This document shows, in pieces, positions 41,536 to 50,586 of a stretch of DNA of 64,000 nt. The notes beneath the pieces are model-generated. The model was given only the letters and a program-made list of their open reading frames with translations, made no database searches and was not told where the DNA came from. This DNA comes from JADFNB01 sp036397455 (lineage in GTDB: Bacteria; Gemmatimonadota; Gemmatimonadetes; Gemmatimonadales; GWC2-71-9): the NCBI GenBank assembly GCA_036397455.1, contig DASWIX010000042.1:1-64000 (forward strand). The letters run 5' to 3'. How positions within the stretch are numbered: the first letter of the stretch is position 1; each line of letters begins with the position of its first letter. The position numbers were made by a program, and so were the translations under genes.

Positions 41536-43257
41536 ATGGACAAGAACGATGTCGCGCGCGTTCTCACGGAGATCGCCGCCTTTCTGGAGTTGCAGGGTGA
41601 GAGCACCTACCGCGTACGGGCCTATCGCGCAGCGGCCCGCGCGATCAGTGCGTACCCCCGCGACGTGCGCCACGCGCTGCACTCCGGCGCGCTTGCGGAG
41701 GTGAAGGGGATCGGGAGCGCGACACTCGACATCATCGAGGAGGTGCTGAACACCGGCCACAGCACTATGCTGGCGGCGCTCCGTGCGCAGGTCCCCCACG
41801 GCCTCGTCGAGATGCTGCGTGTCGCCGGGCTCGGCGTCGCGAAGGTGCGTCAGATTCACGAGGTCCTGGACATCGACAGCCTCGATGAGTTGGAGGCGGC
41901 GGCACGTGACGGCCGGCTCGCGACGCTGACGCGGTTTGGGCCGCGTACCGCTGAAAGGGTGCTGCGCGGCATCAGTGCCCTGCGCCATGAGGGCGGGTAC
42001 CGCCTGTTTCACCACGCGCGAGACGAGGCGCGCGCGCTGGTGAGTGTCCTGACTGCCATGCCCGCCGTACGACGCGTCGACATCACCGGCGCCGTGCGAC
42101 GCTGTCGCGAGACGATTCGGCATCTGGAGTTCGTCATCGAGATCGACGGACCGGTCGAGCCCGTGTATGAGCGGCTCGGTGCGGCACCCGGCGTGCGAGA
42201 GTGGGTGCACGCGGACGAACGCGCGGTGACGCTCACGTTCCACAGCGGGATGGTGGCCGACCTGCAACTCTCCTCCCCGGAGCAGTACGGCTTCCAACTC
42301 GTGCGCTCGACCGGGAACGTCGACCACGTCGCCGCGTTGATGGCCCGCGCCGCGGCCCGCGGCCTGCGGTGGACGGACGGCGGCCTGCTCCATGAGGGCA
42401 TGCCGCTGCCGATGACGACCGAGTCGGACTGCTACGAGGCGCTGGGCCTGCCGTGGATTCCGCCGGAATTGCGGGAGGGAATCGGCGAAATCGAAGCGGC
42501 GGCGGGCGGCGCCCTGCCCGATCTGGTCACGCGGGAGGACATCATCGGGTTCCTCCATTGCCACACCAACTATTCCGATGGCAGCAGCCCGATCGAGGAC
42601 TGGGCGACCGCGTGTGCCGGCGCCGGATTCCGGTACGTCGGGATCACCGACCACAGCCAGGCGTCGACCTACTCGGGCGGGTTGGCTCCGGACGCCATCG
42701 CTCGGCAGCACGCGGAAATCGACGCGGTCAACCGGCGGCACCGGTCGATCAGGATCTTGAAGGGTGTCGAGGCGGACATCCTCGCGGATGGCTCGCTCGA
42801 CTACACGCCGGCGATTCGCGCGCGGTTCGATTTCATCATCGGTTCGCTGCATGACGGATACGGCATGGACGCGAGCGCCATGACGCAGCGTGTCCTTACC
42901 GCCATGGACGATCCGACCATGACCATCTTCGGCCACCCCACCGGCCGCCTGTTGCTCTCGCGCGATCCGTTTCCGATGGACCTCGACCGGATCTTCGACA
43001 AGGCCGCCGACCGCGGCGTGGCGATCGAGATCAACGCCGATCCGCAGCGGCTCGATCTCGACTGGCGGGTCCTCCGCCAGGCAACCAGCGCCGGCGTGAC
43101 GATCTCCATCGGGGCGGACGCGCACCACACCGCCGGCATGTCGAACATCGACATCGGCATCGGGATCGCGCGCAAGGGATGGCTCACCGCCACGCAGGTG
43201 CTGAACACGCGGCCGACCGAGGGCTTCCTCGCATTCGCCGATCGGGCGGGCGCATGA
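41536..43257 (+). CDS. PolX family protein with degenerate polymerase centre and intact PHP domain
   Basis: A 573-residue X-family DNA repair protein. The N-terminal 8-kDa and helix-hairpin-helix region (about 1-150, VKGIGSATLDIIEE) and the palm (about 155-300) are present. At the palm the family reads GSxRRxxET..DxD; here G185-A-V-R-R-C-R-E-T is followed by H196-L-E198, replacing both metal-binding Asp residues. The third Asp is kept (VADLQL, D242). The C-terminal PHP phosphoesterase (about 335-573) has its metal ligands: HCHTNYSD (H341, H343), TDH (D372, H373), E412, GSLH (H439), GHP (H467) and GADAH (D528, H530). It is likely an exonuclease or 3'-end-processing enzyme rather than a polymerase. 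It overlaps nth. Confidence 0.88.
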   Translation: MDKNDVARVLTEIAAFLELQGESTYRVRAYRAAARAISAYPRDVRHALHSGALAEVKGIGSATLDIIEEVLNTGHSTMLAALRAQVPHGLVEMLRVAGLGVAKVRQIHEVLDIDSLDELEAAARDGRLATLTRFGPRTAERVLRGISALRHEGGYRLFHHARDEARALVSVLTAMPAVRRVDITGAVRRCRETIRHLEFVIEIDGPVEPVYERLGAAPGVREWVHADERAVTLTFHSGMVADLQLSSPEQYGFQLVRSTGNVDHVAALMARAAARGLRWTDGGLLHEGMPLPMTTESDCYEALGLPWIPPELREGIGEIEAAAGGALPDLVTREDIIGFLHCHTNYSDGSSPIEDWATACAGAGFRYVGITDHSQASTYSGGLAPDAIARQHAEIDAVNRRHRSIRILKGVEADILADGSLDYTPAIRARFDFIIGSLHDGYGMDASAMTQRVLTAMDDPTMTIFGHPTGRLLLSRDPFPMDLDRIFDKAADRGVAIEINADPQRLDLDWRVLRQATSAGVTISIGADAHHTAGMSNIDIGIGIARKGWLTATQVLNTRPTEGFLAFADRAGA

Positions 43258-43928
43258 CCCCGAAAGACCGCATCGGGCCGATCATCCGCCGGCTGCGCCG
43301 CGCGTACCCGGACGCGGAGTGTTCGCTGGAGCACGAGGACCCGCTCCAACTGCTGGTCGCGACGATCCTGAGCGCGCAGTGCACCGACGAGCGGGTGAAC
43401 ATGGTGACGCCGGTCTTGTTTGCGCGCTATCGCACCGCCCAGGACTATGCGGACGCCAACCCCGACGACCTGTCGGAGATCATCAAGTCCACCGGCTTCT
43501 ACCGCAACAAGACGAAATCGCTCATCGGCATGGGCCGGGCGCTGGTCGAGCGACATGCCGGTCTCGTCCCCCGCACCATGGAAGAGCTCGTGAAGGTGCC
43601 CGGTGCCGGCCGCAAGACGGCCAACGTCGTCCTGGGCAATGCCTTCGGGGTCGATGAAGGCGTGGTGGTCGACACGCACGTCAAACGCATCGCGCACCGA
43701 CTTGCGCTCACACGGCAGGCGACGCCCGAGAAAGTGGAACGGGATCTCATGCGCGTCGTGCCGAAGAAACACTGGACCCTGTTCCCCCATCTCATGATCC
43801 ACCACGGACGGGTCATCTGTCAGGCTCGAACCCCTCATTGCGAGGCCTGCCCCATCAACGACCTCTGCCCGTTTCCCGGCGGTGCGTCGCCACGGCAGAC
43901 CCCCCGCGCTTCCGGCAAACGGCGCTAG
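43254..43928 (+). CDS. nth: Endonuclease III
   Basis: A 224-residue DNA glycosylase/AP lyase removing oxidised pyrimidines. It has LLVATILSAQCTDERVN near the start, the helix-hairpin-helix VPGAGRKTANVVLGNAFG with the catalytic Lys in GRKTA, the catalytic Asp in VVDTHVKRIAHR, and a C-terminal 4Fe-4S cluster spaced C-x6-C-x2-C-x5-C (CQARTPHCEACPINDLC). The ATG overlaps the polX stop as ATGA, so the two repair proteins are co-translated. This supports a base-excision-repair role for PolX. Confidence 0.97.
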   Translation: MTPKDRIGPIIRRLRRAYPDAECSLEHEDPLQLLVATILSAQCTDERVNMVTPVLFARYRTAQDYADANPDDLSEIIKSTGFYRNKTKSLIGMGRALVERHAGLVPRTMEELVKVPGAGRKTANVVLGNAFGVDEGVVVDTHVKRIAHRLALTRQATPEKVERDLMRVVPKKHWTLFPHLMIHHGRVICQARTPHCEACPINDLCPFPGGASPRQTPRASGKRR

Positions 43929-43931
43929 TCG

Positions 43932-45992
43932 ATGTCATCACGACTCGCCGACGCCGTCTCTCCCTACCTGCGGTCGGCCGCGCACCAACCGGTCGCCTGG
44001 CACCCGTGGGGGGCCGAGGCGTTCGCCAGGGCGCACGACGAGCAGAAACCGATCTTGCTGGATATCGGGGCGACCTGGTGTCACTGGTGCCATGTGATGG
44101 ACGGCGAATCCTACGAAGACCCTGCCATCGCCGCGTTGCTGAATCGGGACTGGGTTTGTATCAAGGTCGACCGCGACGAACGGCCGGACGTGGACACGCG
44201 ATACCAGCGCGCCGTTCAGGCCATCTCCGGTCAGGGGGGCTGGCCCCTGACCGCATTTCTCACACCGGACGGCGACGTGTTCTTCGGCGGCACGTACTTT
44301 CCGCCCGACGGGAAGTATGGGCGTCCCGGCTTCGCCACCGTGTTGACGGACCTGGCCCGCACGTTCCGCGAGCAACCGGATACCATCGCCGACCAGGCCG
44401 CGGCGATCCGCGCACATCTGCGGGAAGCCGTGTCCCACGCGACCCCGGGGCCGAGCGACGGCGACGTGCTCGCCCGCGCGGCAGACGGCATGGCGCGGTT
44501 GTTCGATTTCCGGTACGGCGGCTTCGGGACGCAACCGAAATTCCCCCATCCCACCGCCTGCGAATTCCTGTTGGCGCATTGGCAGACGCACGGATTCTCA
44601 TGGGCGCGCGAGATCGTCGATCGCACGCTGACGGCGATGGCGCTGGGAGGCATCCACGACCAGATCGGGGGCGGCTTCCACCGGTACTCGGTCGATGCGC
44701 GGTGGATCGTGCCGCATTTCGAGAAGATGGCCTACGACAACTCGGCGCTGCTGTCGGCGTACGTGCACGCGGCGTCAGTGCCGCCTGGGGAAGATCGTCA
44801 CGCCGCGGCGCTGTACCGGACGGTGATCGAGGGCGTGATCGACTGGGTGACCACGGTCATGGCCGATCCGGCCGGAGGGTATTTCGCCTCGCAGGATGCG
44901 GATGTCGGGCTGCACGACGACGGTGACTATTTCACCTGGACAGCCGCGGAGGCCCGGGCAGTGCTGGATGCGGAGGAGTTCGCCATCGCCGCGTCGCACT
45001 ACGGCATCGCCGAACACGGCGACATGCATCACAACCCCGCCAAGAACGTCTTGCGAGTGGAGCGCCCCCCCGACGCGGTCGCCAGGGCGCTCGACCTGCC
45101 CGCCGATCACGTGGCGCGTCGGCTTACGTCGATACGCCGCAAGCTCAGGCAGGCGCGGGATGCGCGTTCGACGCCGTTCGTGGATCGCACGATCTACACG
45201 GGGTGGAACGCGATGATGGTGTCGGCGGTGCTACGGGCGGGCGCGTTTCTCGACCGCGCCGCACTCGACGATCACGCGCTGCGTACCCTGGACCGGATCT
45301 TCCGGGAGGCCGGACGCGGCCCCGGATTGGCGCACGCGCTGGGGAGCGACGTGCATGGTATCCTCGACGACCAGGTCCTCGCGGCCAACGCGGCCATCGA
45401 TGCCTACGAGGCGACCGGAACGCGCGATTGGCTCGACCGCGCCGAGACCCTGATGCGACACGTCGGCGACACCTACGCCGCGCCGGACGGCGGATTGTGG
45501 GACCGTGCCGGTGAGGGTGGTGAAGGATTCCTCGTGGAGAAACTGATTGCAACGCAGGACGCGCCGACACCGTCGGGCAACGGCGTGGCCGCCATCGCGA
45601 TGGCTCGACTGGCCGAACATACCGGTGATGCGGCGTGGGGGGAGGCGCGCCGCGTGTTGCTCGACGCCACCGCGGGGAACCTCGCGGACCTCGGAATGCA
45701 CGCCGCCACCATGCTCATGGCGCTGGGCTGGTCCCACCATCCGGCCACCCACATCGTCGTCGTGGCGGAAGACGACGACGCCGGACGCGCGTTACGCCGC
45801 GCGGCCCGGGTCGTGTACGGTCCCCGCAAGGTCGTGACCCTGCGCGGCCCGACCGCCGACGATCGAGGGCTGCCGCCGGCGGTGCAGGCCGCCATGGACG
45901 GCGGCGCGCCCCGCGCCTACATATGCGAAGGCGCGCGCTGCCATCCACCGGTGGATTCAGCCGATGCCCTCTTCGAGGTACTGTACCCATGA
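43932..45992 (+). CDS. DUF255 thioredoxin-domain protein (YyaL/SSP411 family)
   Basis: A 686-residue protein. The N-terminal thioredoxin-like domain (DUF255) has NPVDWxxW-type HQPVAWHPWGAEAF, CxxC in IGATWCHWCHVM, and GQGGWPLTAFLTPDG. The rest is an alpha/alpha-barrel like glycoside hydrolases and N-acyl-glucosamine epimerases (GGFHRYSVDARWIVPHFEKM, WNAMMVSAVLRAG). The family is widespread but its biochemical role is unresolved. It begins 3 bases after nth and overlaps the next gene as ATGA. Confidence 0.93.
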   Translation: MSSRLADAVSPYLRSAAHQPVAWHPWGAEAFARAHDEQKPILLDIGATWCHWCHVMDGESYEDPAIAALLNRDWVCIKVDRDERPDVDTRYQRAVQAISGQGGWPLTAFLTPDGDVFFGGTYFPPDGKYGRPGFATVLTDLARTFREQPDTIADQAAAIRAHLREAVSHATPGPSDGDVLARAADGMARLFDFRYGGFGTQPKFPHPTACEFLLAHWQTHGFSWAREIVDRTLTAMALGGIHDQIGGGFHRYSVDARWIVPHFEKMAYDNSALLSAYVHAASVPPGEDRHAAALYRTVIEGVIDWVTTVMADPAGGYFASQDADVGLHDDGDYFTWTAAEARAVLDAEEFAIAASHYGIAEHGDMHHNPAKNVLRVERPPDAVARALDLPADHVARRLTSIRRKLRQARDARSTPFVDRTIYTGWNAMMVSAVLRAGAFLDRAALDDHALRTLDRIFREAGRGPGLAHALGSDVHGILDDQVLAANAAIDAYEATGTRDWLDRAETLMRHVGDTYAAPDGGLWDRAGEGGEGFLVEKLIATQDAPTPSGNGVAAIAMARLAEHTGDAAWGEARRVLLDATAGNLADLGMHAATMLMALGWSHHPATHIVVVAEDDDAGRALRRAARVVYGPRKVVTLRGPTADDRGLPPAVQAAMDGGAPRAYICEGARCHPPVDSADALFEVLYP

Positions 45993-46414
45993 AAATCGAC
46001 TTCGCCGTCGTGTGTGACTACGCCTTGATCGACCAATTCGGCAAGTTGTCCGTGCTCGGGATCTTCCAGCACATCTGGGTTGCGCAGTTCCCGACGGTCC
46101 ACCCCCGCCTGCACCTGGTGGTGCGGATGAAAGGCAAGCGCACCGAGATAGGCGAACACCGTCTCGACATTCGGGTCACGGACGCGGCGGGAGCGGAAAC
46201 CCTGAGCGGCACGGGCATGATCACCTTCAATGAGCCACCCGCCGGCGTACTGGAAATCGAAGCGGGCACCGTCCTGGCGTTCGACGTACCGTTCGACCAT
46301 GAAGGCCGATATCAATTCGAAATCAGCGTCGATGGAACGTTGGACACCGTCGTGCCCATCGTCGTGGGCACCGCGAGCAATCGGCCGTCGGCACCCCGCC
46401 CAGACCTCAACTGA
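45989..46414 (+). CDS. DUF6941-type protein
   Basis: A 141-residue protein starting MKIDFAVVCDYALIDQFGKL, then SVLGIFQHIWVAQFPTVHPR. This matches a small family (DUF6941) of uncharacterised bacterial proteins with an Ig-like beta-sandwich; later strands are HRLDIRVTDAAGAETL and YQFEISVDGTLDTVVPI. No signal peptide or catalytic motif is seen. The start overlaps the DUF255 gene stop by 4 bases. Confidence 0.75.
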   Translation: MKIDFAVVCDYALIDQFGKLSVLGIFQHIWVAQFPTVHPRLHLVVRMKGKRTEIGEHRLDIRVTDAAGAETLSGTGMITFNEPPAGVLEIEAGTVLAFDVPFDHEGRYQFEISVDGTLDTVVPIVVGTASNRPSAPRPDLN

Positions 46415-46425
46415 GAGCGCCTGCT

Positions 46426-48129
46426 GTGCGCGCCCCGCGCTTTTCGCTCGTGCCCGTCGCGTGCGCCGTCATGCTCGCGGGCGCGTTGCTCTATGGGCTT
46501 GGCGCCTATCCGTTGCTGGAACCCGACGAGGGACGGAACGCCGAGGTCGCGCGCGAAATGGCGACCACCAACGACTACGTGCTGCCGCGCCTCAACGGCC
46601 TGCCGTACGTCGACAAACCGATTCTGTATTTCGCCGTCGGGGCGGCCGTGATCGAGCTACTCGGTCCGACGGAAACCGCCGCCCGCATCCCGTCCCTCCT
46701 ATTCACCCTCGCAACCGCCGCGCTGATCGCCTGGTTCGCCGGGGTGTTGTACGGTGTGACCGGAGCGTGGGCCGCGCCGATTGCGTACGCGGCGTCGCCA
46801 TTCACGATCGCGTACGCCCGCACGGTCATCTTCGACAGCGCGCTGACACTGTGGATCACGAGCGCGTTGGCCGCGTTCTACATGGCCGCTACCGTCCCCG
46901 GGGACCCCAAATCCGGGACAACCGTTCGGCCGGCGCTTCCGGCATGGGCATGGAGCACGATCGCCTGGGCGGCCATGGGCCTGGGGGTGTTGACCAAGGG
47001 CCCGGTCGCGCTCGCGGTACCCCTGCTGGTCGTCATCCCGTGGGCCATCTGGCAAGGCGCGCTGCGGCGCGTTGTCGATCCCGTCGGGCTGCTGGCGTTC
47101 GTGGCCGTCCTCCTCCCATGGGTACTCGCGATGAGCCGTCGCGTCCCGGATTTCCTTTCTTATGTCCTGCTCGTCGAGACCGCGGAGCGCCTCACGACCC
47201 CCAATCTCGGTCGAACCGGGCCCATGTGGTACTTCGTTCCGATCCTGTTCGGCGCGGCATTGCCGTGGACGGCCTTCCTGCTGGCGGGCGCCGAGAAGCC
47301 GGGAGCGCGTCCGCACGACCGGCGAACCGTGTTCCTCCTCTTGTGGCTCGCGATCCCGTTACTGTTCTTCACGCTATCGCAATCGAAGCGACCGCAGTAC
47401 GTCCTACCGCTGGTGCCCGCGATGGCCCTGCTCGTCGCAACCCGATGGCAGGACGGGACCGCCCGCCGCCGGGGAGGGCGGGCCGCCGGGATCGTGTTGA
47501 CGGCACTCGGCGTGGCGCTGGTCGTGACGCGTACAGGGCTGGCGGATCTCGTCCCGAGCAGCGTCGAGGTGGCCGGGACGATTCCCGCCACCGCCTTGGG
47601 GCTCGGCGTCTTGTGCGTGGCGAGCGGGGTTGCCGCCTTCACGACCGCCCGTCGATCCACCCTGCTGCTCCCCGCCCTCGTGCTGCCGGTCGCCGCCATC
47701 CCGTTCATGGCCATGCCACTCATGCGTGCCATCGGTGCCGATCGTTCGTCGGCGGCGCTGGCCCAAACGCTCAATGCCGCCGTCACCGAACAGGCGGAGG
47801 TCGTCGCCATCGGCGTGTACCCGCTGAGCCTGGCGTTCTATCTGGGCCGACCGCTCGTGCTCGCCACGGCCGACGGACGCGAACTGACGAGCAATCATGT
47901 GCCGCGGCAGCTCGAGCGGTTGCGGCGCGTCCCGGGATCGCCACTGCGTCCGGCCGCCTGGTGGGAGGAGGCCCTCGCGTTGTGCGACCGGCCACGCGTG
48001 TTCGTGGTGCGCCAGGATGACGCACGCGCCCGAGCGCGTCTGGCGAGTTCGCTCCCGCTCATTGGCCAGACGCGCACGGTCGCGGCGTACGGGCCTTGCG
48101 GCCTGGCAACCCTGGCTCGCGGCGGCTGA
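46426..48129 (+). CDS. GT39/ArnT-like membrane glycosyltransferase
   Basis: A 567-residue protein with about 11-12 transmembrane helices. The first periplasmic loop carries LLEPDEGRNAEVAREM, the acidic motif expected in polyprenyl-phosphate-sugar-dependent GT-C enzymes such as ArnT and protein O-mannosyltransferases. LPYVDKPILYF and FTIAYARTVIFDSALTLWI follow, also typical. It would transfer a sugar from a lipid carrier to lipid A or a protein on the periplasmic face. It starts with GTG, and its stop lies 1 base before asnB. Confidence 0.88.
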   Translation: MRAPRFSLVPVACAVMLAGALLYGLGAYPLLEPDEGRNAEVAREMATTNDYVLPRLNGLPYVDKPILYFAVGAAVIELLGPTETAARIPSLLFTLATAALIAWFAGVLYGVTGAWAAPIAYAASPFTIAYARTVIFDSALTLWITSALAAFYMAATVPGDPKSGTTVRPALPAWAWSTIAWAAMGLGVLTKGPVALAVPLLVVIPWAIWQGALRRVVDPVGLLAFVAVLLPWVLAMSRRVPDFLSYVLLVETAERLTTPNLGRTGPMWYFVPILFGAALPWTAFLLAGAEKPGARPHDRRTVFLLLWLAIPLLFFTLSQSKRPQYVLPLVPAMALLVATRWQDGTARRRGGRAAGIVLTALGVALVVTRTGLADLVPSSVEVAGTIPATALGLGVLCVASGVAAFTTARRSTLLLPALVLPVAAIPFMAMPLMRAIGADRSSAALAQTLNAAVTEQAEVVAIGVYPLSLAFYLGRPLVLATADGRELTSNHVPRQLERLRRVPGSPLRPAAWWEEALALCDRPRVFVVRQDDARARARLASSLPLIGQTRTVAAYGPCGLATLARGG

Positions 48130-48130
48130 C

Positions 48131-49969
48131 GTGTGCGGCATTTACGGCGTCGTGTCCCTCGATGGGACCCCGATTCCCCACCCCGACGCGGCGCATGGCA
48201 TGGCGGCGGCACTGGCACATCGCGGACCGGACGGCCACGGTGAGTACCGCGCGCCCGACGCCACGATCGGTGTGGAACGTCTCCGTATCGTCGATCTCGA
48301 TCCCCGCGCCGATCAACCGTTCACCGATGGGCGCTGCCGAGCCGTCGTCGCGTGCAACGGCGAGATCTACAACGCCGATGCGTTGCGACGACGCTTTCGC
48401 GCCTTCGCGTTCCGTTCCGGCAACGACGCGGAGACGATACTCCCCCTCGTGCTCGAGCGCGGTGCGGACGGCGTCACGGACCTCGACGGGATGTTCGCCC
48501 TGGCGGTATGGGAACCGAACGCGCGCCGTTTGACGCTTGCGCGGGACCGAGCCGGCGAGAAGCCGCTCTTCTACGCCAGGCAGGGCAACGTCGTCTCGTT
48601 TGCGTCCGAGATTGGCGCGCTGCTGGAACATCCGATGGTTCACCGCACGCTCGATTGCGTCGCGCTTGACGGATACTTGCGCGACGGGTACGTCAGCCAA
48701 CCGCGAACCCTGTTCGCCGACGTTCGTCAGGTACCGCCCGCGCACATCTGTATCTTTGACCGGGAGCACACCGGCGTGCATCCGTTCTGGCGACCGGAGA
48801 GCGTCGACGTCAGTGACGCCCCACCGAACACGGTGAAGCTGTCTCAACTGATCGAGCAGGCCGTGGCCAAGCAGGTGACGGCCGACGTGCCCATCGGCGT
48901 GTTTACGAGTGGGGGGCTCGATTCGTCCATACTCGCGTGCCTGGCCGCGCGACATCTGGGGCCGCACCGCGTTCACACGTTCGCGGTAGGCTTCGCCAGC
49001 CGATCGTTCGATGAGCGGCCATTCGCGCGGCACCTGTCCACCACGCTGGGAACGCCTTTCACCGAGGTCGAGGCAAGCGAGCGAGACCTGGTGGACGCGC
49101 TCGACCGGCTCGCGGGCTCCGGCGAGCCGATCGCCGACCCGGCGGCCCTGCCAACCGTCTTGCTGGCCGCGGAGGCCAAACGCCGGGTGACCGTCGTACT
49201 CAGCGGTGAAGGCGCGGATGAACTGTTCGGCGGATATCCCACCTACGTGGGACATCGCCTGGCCGCGCGATACGCGGGCCTGCCCGAGCCGCTCAGGCGG
49301 GCGGCCACGCACTTCGCCGCACTGTTGCCTTCTTCGACGGGGAGCGTTCCGGTCGAATACCTGCTCAAGCGGTTCGTGGCGCACGCCGCCTCGCCGTGGG
49401 CGGTCCGCCACCGGGCGTGGTTCGGCACCGGTCTGGCGAACGATCTGCTCGCCGGCGCGCCGGTAGTCGAGGAACCGCCCGCCGACGCGCCAGGAATTGA
49501 TCCGGTCACCGAGGCCATGCGCTGGGACTACCGGCATGCCCTGCCCGACCGGCTCCTGGTCAAGGTCGACCGCGCCACGATGCTCTCGGGGATCGAGGCA
49601 CGGGCGCCGTTCCTCGACCGACATGTGACGGACGCCGCGCTGGCCATTGCCGGCCGCTACCACGTGCGCGGCCTTCGCACCAAGTGTGTGCTGCGACGAG
49701 TGGCACGCGCGTGGGTTCCCGATATTATTCTCCGCAGGCGCAAACACGGCCTGAGCGTTCCCGTTCCTCTGCTGCTCAACGGTCCGCTGGCTCACCGGGT
49801 CGATGGCATGATGGCGGCGTTCGAGCGCGTCACGCTGTTCGATGGGCCGGCCATCGCCGCCCTCGTACGACGCCACCGCCAGGGCGATTTCACTCATGCG
49901 AGGGGGTTGTGGGCGCTCCTTGTCTTACATCTTTGGATGGAGCGATGGGCACCGGAGGTGCTACGATGA
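48131..49969 (+). CDS. asnB: Asparagine synthase (glutamine-hydrolysing)
   Basis: A 612-residue two-domain enzyme. The glutaminase domain has the N-terminal nucleophile Cys2 (GTG start then CGIYGVVS), LAHRGPDGHGEYR and NGEIYN. The synthetase domain has the PP-loop VFTSGGLDSSILA, VLSGEGADELFGGYPTY and the C-terminal VDRATMLSGIEARAPFLDR. It converts Asp to Asn using glutamine and ATP, or acts as an amidotransferase for a glycan or peptide. Tight coupling to a GT39 gene leaves an envelope-modification role open. Confidence 0.92.
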   Translation: MCGIYGVVSLDGTPIPHPDAAHGMAAALAHRGPDGHGEYRAPDATIGVERLRIVDLDPRADQPFTDGRCRAVVACNGEIYNADALRRRFRAFAFRSGNDAETILPLVLERGADGVTDLDGMFALAVWEPNARRLTLARDRAGEKPLFYARQGNVVSFASEIGALLEHPMVHRTLDCVALDGYLRDGYVSQPRTLFADVRQVPPAHICIFDREHTGVHPFWRPESVDVSDAPPNTVKLSQLIEQAVAKQVTADVPIGVFTSGGLDSSILACLAARHLGPHRVHTFAVGFASRSFDERPFARHLSTTLGTPFTEVEASERDLVDALDRLAGSGEPIADPAALPTVLLAAEAKRRVTVVLSGEGADELFGGYPTYVGHRLAARYAGLPEPLRRAATHFAALLPSSTGSVPVEYLLKRFVAHAASPWAVRHRAWFGTGLANDLLAGAPVVEEPPADAPGIDPVTEAMRWDYRHALPDRLLVKVDRATMLSGIEARAPFLDRHVTDAALAIAGRYHVRGLRTKCVLRRVARAWVPDIILRRRKHGLSVPVPLLLNGPLAHRVDGMMAAFERVTLFDGPAIAALVRRHRQGDFTHARGLWALLVLHLWMERWAPEVLR

Positions 49970-50541
49970 CGCGAGAGGAAGCGCTGGCCTTGATGCACGA
50001 GTACACGCCGTCGGACGCGCTGCGCAAGCACATGTACGCCGTGGAACTGGCGATGCGGGCGTACGCGGTGCGGTTCGGCGAGAACCCCGGGCCGTGGGGA
50101 CTGGCGGGGCTGCTGCACGACTTCGACTACGAGCGGTATCCCAACGATGCACACTCGGCGACCGAGGAACATCCCGCTTTTGGCGTGCGACTGCTGCGGG
50201 AGCGTGGCGTGGATGAGGCGGTGTGCGAGGCGATCCTGGGCCACGCGTCCTATACGGGCGTGCCGCGGGTCAGCCTGCTGGCGAAGGCGCTGTTCGCCGT
50301 CGACGAGTTGTGCGGTTTCCTCGTGGCGTGCGCGTTGGTGCGACCCTCCAAGTCGCTCATGGACCTCGAGTACAAGAGCTTCAGGAAGAAGTACAAGGAC
50401 AAGGCGTTCGCCCGCGGCGTGAGCCGCGAGGACATCCAAACCGGCGCCGACGAACTGGGCATCCCGCTCGACGAACACGTGGCGTTCGTGATCGAGGCGC
50501 TCCGGCCCGGCGAGGCCACCCTCGGCCTCGGCGGTGCGTGA
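49966..50541 (+). CDS. HD domain protein
   Basis: A 191-residue HD-superfamily phosphohydrolase. The conserved metal ligands are a His in LRKHMYAVELAMRAYA, HD in GLLHDFDYERYPNDAHS, and a downstream His in EAILGHASYTG. The later region (SKSLMDLEYKSFRKKYKDKAF) is found in HDIG-type proteins that often accompany tRNA or nucleotide metabolism. The substrate is not predictable. It overlaps the asnB stop as ATGA and is the last gene of the run before the sigma factor. Confidence 0.85.
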   Translation: MTREEALALMHEYTPSDALRKHMYAVELAMRAYAVRFGENPGPWGLAGLLHDFDYERYPNDAHSATEEHPAFGVRLLRERGVDEAVCEAILGHASYTGVPRVSLLAKALFAVDELCGFLVACALVRPSKSLMDLEYKSFRKKYKDKAFARGVSREDIQTGADELGIPLDEHVAFVIEALRPGEATLGLGGA

Positions 50542-50586
50542 CCGGCGGGCGCGGTTTCCCGGAGGGTTCAACGCGCCGTTTGCCCC

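Noticed and set aside
48131..49969. asnB as a lasso-peptide cyclase.
   Set aside because: It has a complete glutaminase domain with Cys2 and intact AsnB motifs, and there is no B-protein or precursor gene beside it.
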